Shown here one piece after another: positions 62,851 through 64,000 of a stretch of 64,000 bases of DNA. The notes beneath the pieces are model-generated. The model was not told the DNA's origin and did no database searches. It was given only the letters and a program-made list of their open reading frames with translations. The position numbers were made by a program, and so were the translations under genes. Where the stretch lies: NCBI GenBank assembly GCA_030685065.1, contig JAUXQH010000118.1, positions 1 to 64,000 on the forward strand, in the 5' to 3' direction. Each line of letters opens with the position of its first letter. Positions within the stretch are counted from its first letter, which is position 1. The DNA is from Pseudomonadota bacterium (lineage in GTDB: Bacteria > Myxococcota_A > UBA796 > SXON01).

Positions 62851-64000
62851 CGGACCGCCTCGACCGCCTCTATCAGCACATCGTCAACGGCCCGACCACG
62901 CCGCCGCCGCTCCGCCGCGCGCTGAAGACCGCCGCGCTCCTTGCCCGCGAGGTTGCCCGCGACCAGGTGCACGTGCGCGCCGCCACGCTCGCCTATTGGT
63001 CGCTCGTGGCGATCGTGCCGGTGCTGCTGCTCGCGGCCGCCGTGCTCCAGCCGCTCGGACCCAAGGCGGGCGAGCCCATCCGCGAGCTGATCTTCAACGC
63101 GCTCCTGGCGGGCGCCGTGCGCAACGTGGGCGCCACGGTGGACGGTTGGCTCGCCCAGGTGGACGTGGCGCGCCTCGGCATCATCGGCATCATCGTGGTG
63201 ACCTTCACCGCGTCGCGCATCTACTTCAGCGTGGAGGAGGCCTACAACCACGTCTGGAACGTGCGCAGCAAGCGCAGCCTCATCCGTCGCCTCGCGTTGT
63301 TCTATGCGGTGCTCACGCTCGGGCCGCTGCTGATCGCGCTCGGTTTCCAGCTCACCGGGAGCATTCAGGACGCCGTGGGCGGCAGCTCGCTGAGCCTCGC
63401 GTTGCCGCTCCTGCTCACGACGGCGGCGTTCGTGGGCGCCATCCGCGCGCTCCCCGACACGGATGTGCGCTGGGCCCCCGCGCTGGTGGGCGGGCTCGCC
63501 TCGGCCATGCTGTTCGAGCTCGCGAAGGTGGGCTTCAACGCCTACGTGAACGTGCTCGGCGCGGGCGATGCCGCCGTCGCCATCTATGGCTCGCTCGGCC
63601 TGTTTCCGGTGTTCCTGCTCTGGCTCTACCTGCTCTGGACCATCGTGTTGTTCGGGGTCGAGCTGGCCTACGTCGTGCAGCGGTACGACGTCCTGTTCGC
63701 GGCCGAGGAGCGCTACCTGGAGGGGGATGGGCAGGAGACGCGGCATCCGGACGCGCTGTTCGCGCTCCAGTGCCTCCTGGTGGTGGCGGGTCGGTTCGCG
63801 GCGGGCGACGGCCCGACGACCGAGCCGGTCGTGACGTTGACGCTCCAGAGCGAGCCCACCCACGTGCGCAAGGCCCTGGAGACACTCGAAGACGCGGGCC
63901 TGCTCGCGGAGAGCCTCACCGGCTACCTGCCCGCGCTGCCCCTCGAGCGGGTGACGCTCCGCGACGTCATCGTGCGCTACCGCGCCCTCACGCGCCCCTC
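62835..64000 (+). CDS. YihY/BrkB-family inner membrane protein, 3' end cut by the window
   Basis: At least 388 residues, open to the window edge. About six transmembrane helices follow a basic N-terminus: AATLAYWSLVAIVPVLLLAA at the family start, LGIIGIIVVTFTASRIYFSV, then FYAVLTLGPLLIALGFQL, SLALPLLLTTAAFVGAIRAL, ALVGGLASAMLFELAKVGFN and GLFPVFLLWLYLLWTIVLFG. The AYNHVWNV motif after helix two is characteristic of YihY/BrkB proteins (once called RNase BN). A cytoplasmic winged-helix-like tail (EPVVTLTLQSEPTHVRKALE) continues to the edge. Start ATG 62835 or GTG 62847. Confidence 0.85.
   Translation, partial: MRRAVTDRLDRLYQHIVNGPTTPPPLRRALKTAALLAREVARDQVHVRAATLAYWSLVAIVPVLLLAAAVLQPLGPKAGEPIRELIFNALLAGAVRNVGATVDGWLAQVDVARLGIIGIIVVTFTASRIYFSVEEAYNHVWNVRSKRSLIRRLALFYAVLTLGPLLIALGFQLTGSIQDAVGGSSLSLALPLLLTTAAFVGAIRALPDTDVRWAPALVGGLASAMLFELAKVGFNAYVNVLGAGDAAVAIYGSLGLFPVFLLWLYLLWTIVLFGVELAYVVQRYDVLFAAEERYLEGDGQETRHPDALFALQCLLVVAGRFAAGDGPTTEPVVTLTLQSEPTHVRKALETLEDAGLLAESLTGYLPALPLERVTLRDVIVRYRALTRP

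Overview
This is a strongly GC-rich bacterial chromosome segment with dense, mostly short-spaced genes, frequent stop/start overlaps and many GTG and TTG starts. Several traits point to a deltaproteobacterial, probably Myxococcota-like, organism: many lipoproteins, Thr-Asp (TD)n linkers, a Ser/Thr kinase beside FHA-like and VWA proteins, TPR-like proteins, and a phage-tail-like contractile injection system (CIS). That lineage is an inference from gene style; no rRNA or marker gene places it. I saw no tRNA, rRNA, CRISPR array or intact insertion sequence.

Layout. 1-270: G-rich window edge, then a family of short direct and inverted repeats. 258-7878: TPR-like protein, nucleoside-phosphorylase-family enzyme, Rieske protein, small unknowns, a degenerate CehA/McbA-like lipoprotein, an SRPBCC protein and a thioredoxin-fold lipoprotein. 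8039-11903: fumC, queE, a small HMA metal-binding protein and an exported FAD enzyme. 11908-23368: a signalling/envelope block with two membrane proteins carrying FHA-like domains, an exported VWA protein, a membrane Ser/Thr kinase and three exported proteins, two of them probably beta-barrels.

23396-48343 is the centrepiece, a CIS locus in two blocks. Block A (minus strand) has the AAA+ ATPase and a DUF4157-type HExxH protein. Block B (plus strand, 29639-48343) has the cap/terminator (DUF4255), sheath, two small proteins, second sheath, tube, a 1385-residue low-complexity protein, LysM adaptor, gpD-type hub, gp25, gpJ, gpI, a baseplate-associated protein and finally an unusual membrane protein: ubiquitin-like domain, four transmembrane helices and a C4HC3 zinc finger. 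hutF and an argE-like gene lie between the blocks. No toxin, fibre, tape measure or PAAR tip is recognisable. With a multi-span membrane protein as the last gene, my working model is a cell-associated CIS docked to the inner membrane through a ubiquitin-like/RING-type protein, rather than a released particle. The strong terminator after the main sheath gene and the promoter-like tandem repeat before gp25 suggest different expression levels for sheath and baseplate.

48377-64000: TD-linker lipoproteins, a DUF4423-type regulator, an S9 peptidase, a tail-anchored coiled-coil protein with a kinase-like remnant, a ceramidase-family lipoprotein, a deoxynucleoside kinase, and a disturbed region (58437-60860) with a duplicated ~178-bp module encoding a lipoprotein signal and a truncated HNH nuclease. 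It ends with an RlmI-type methyltransferase, an Ala/Pro-rich lipoprotein and a YihY/BrkB membrane protein that runs off the window.
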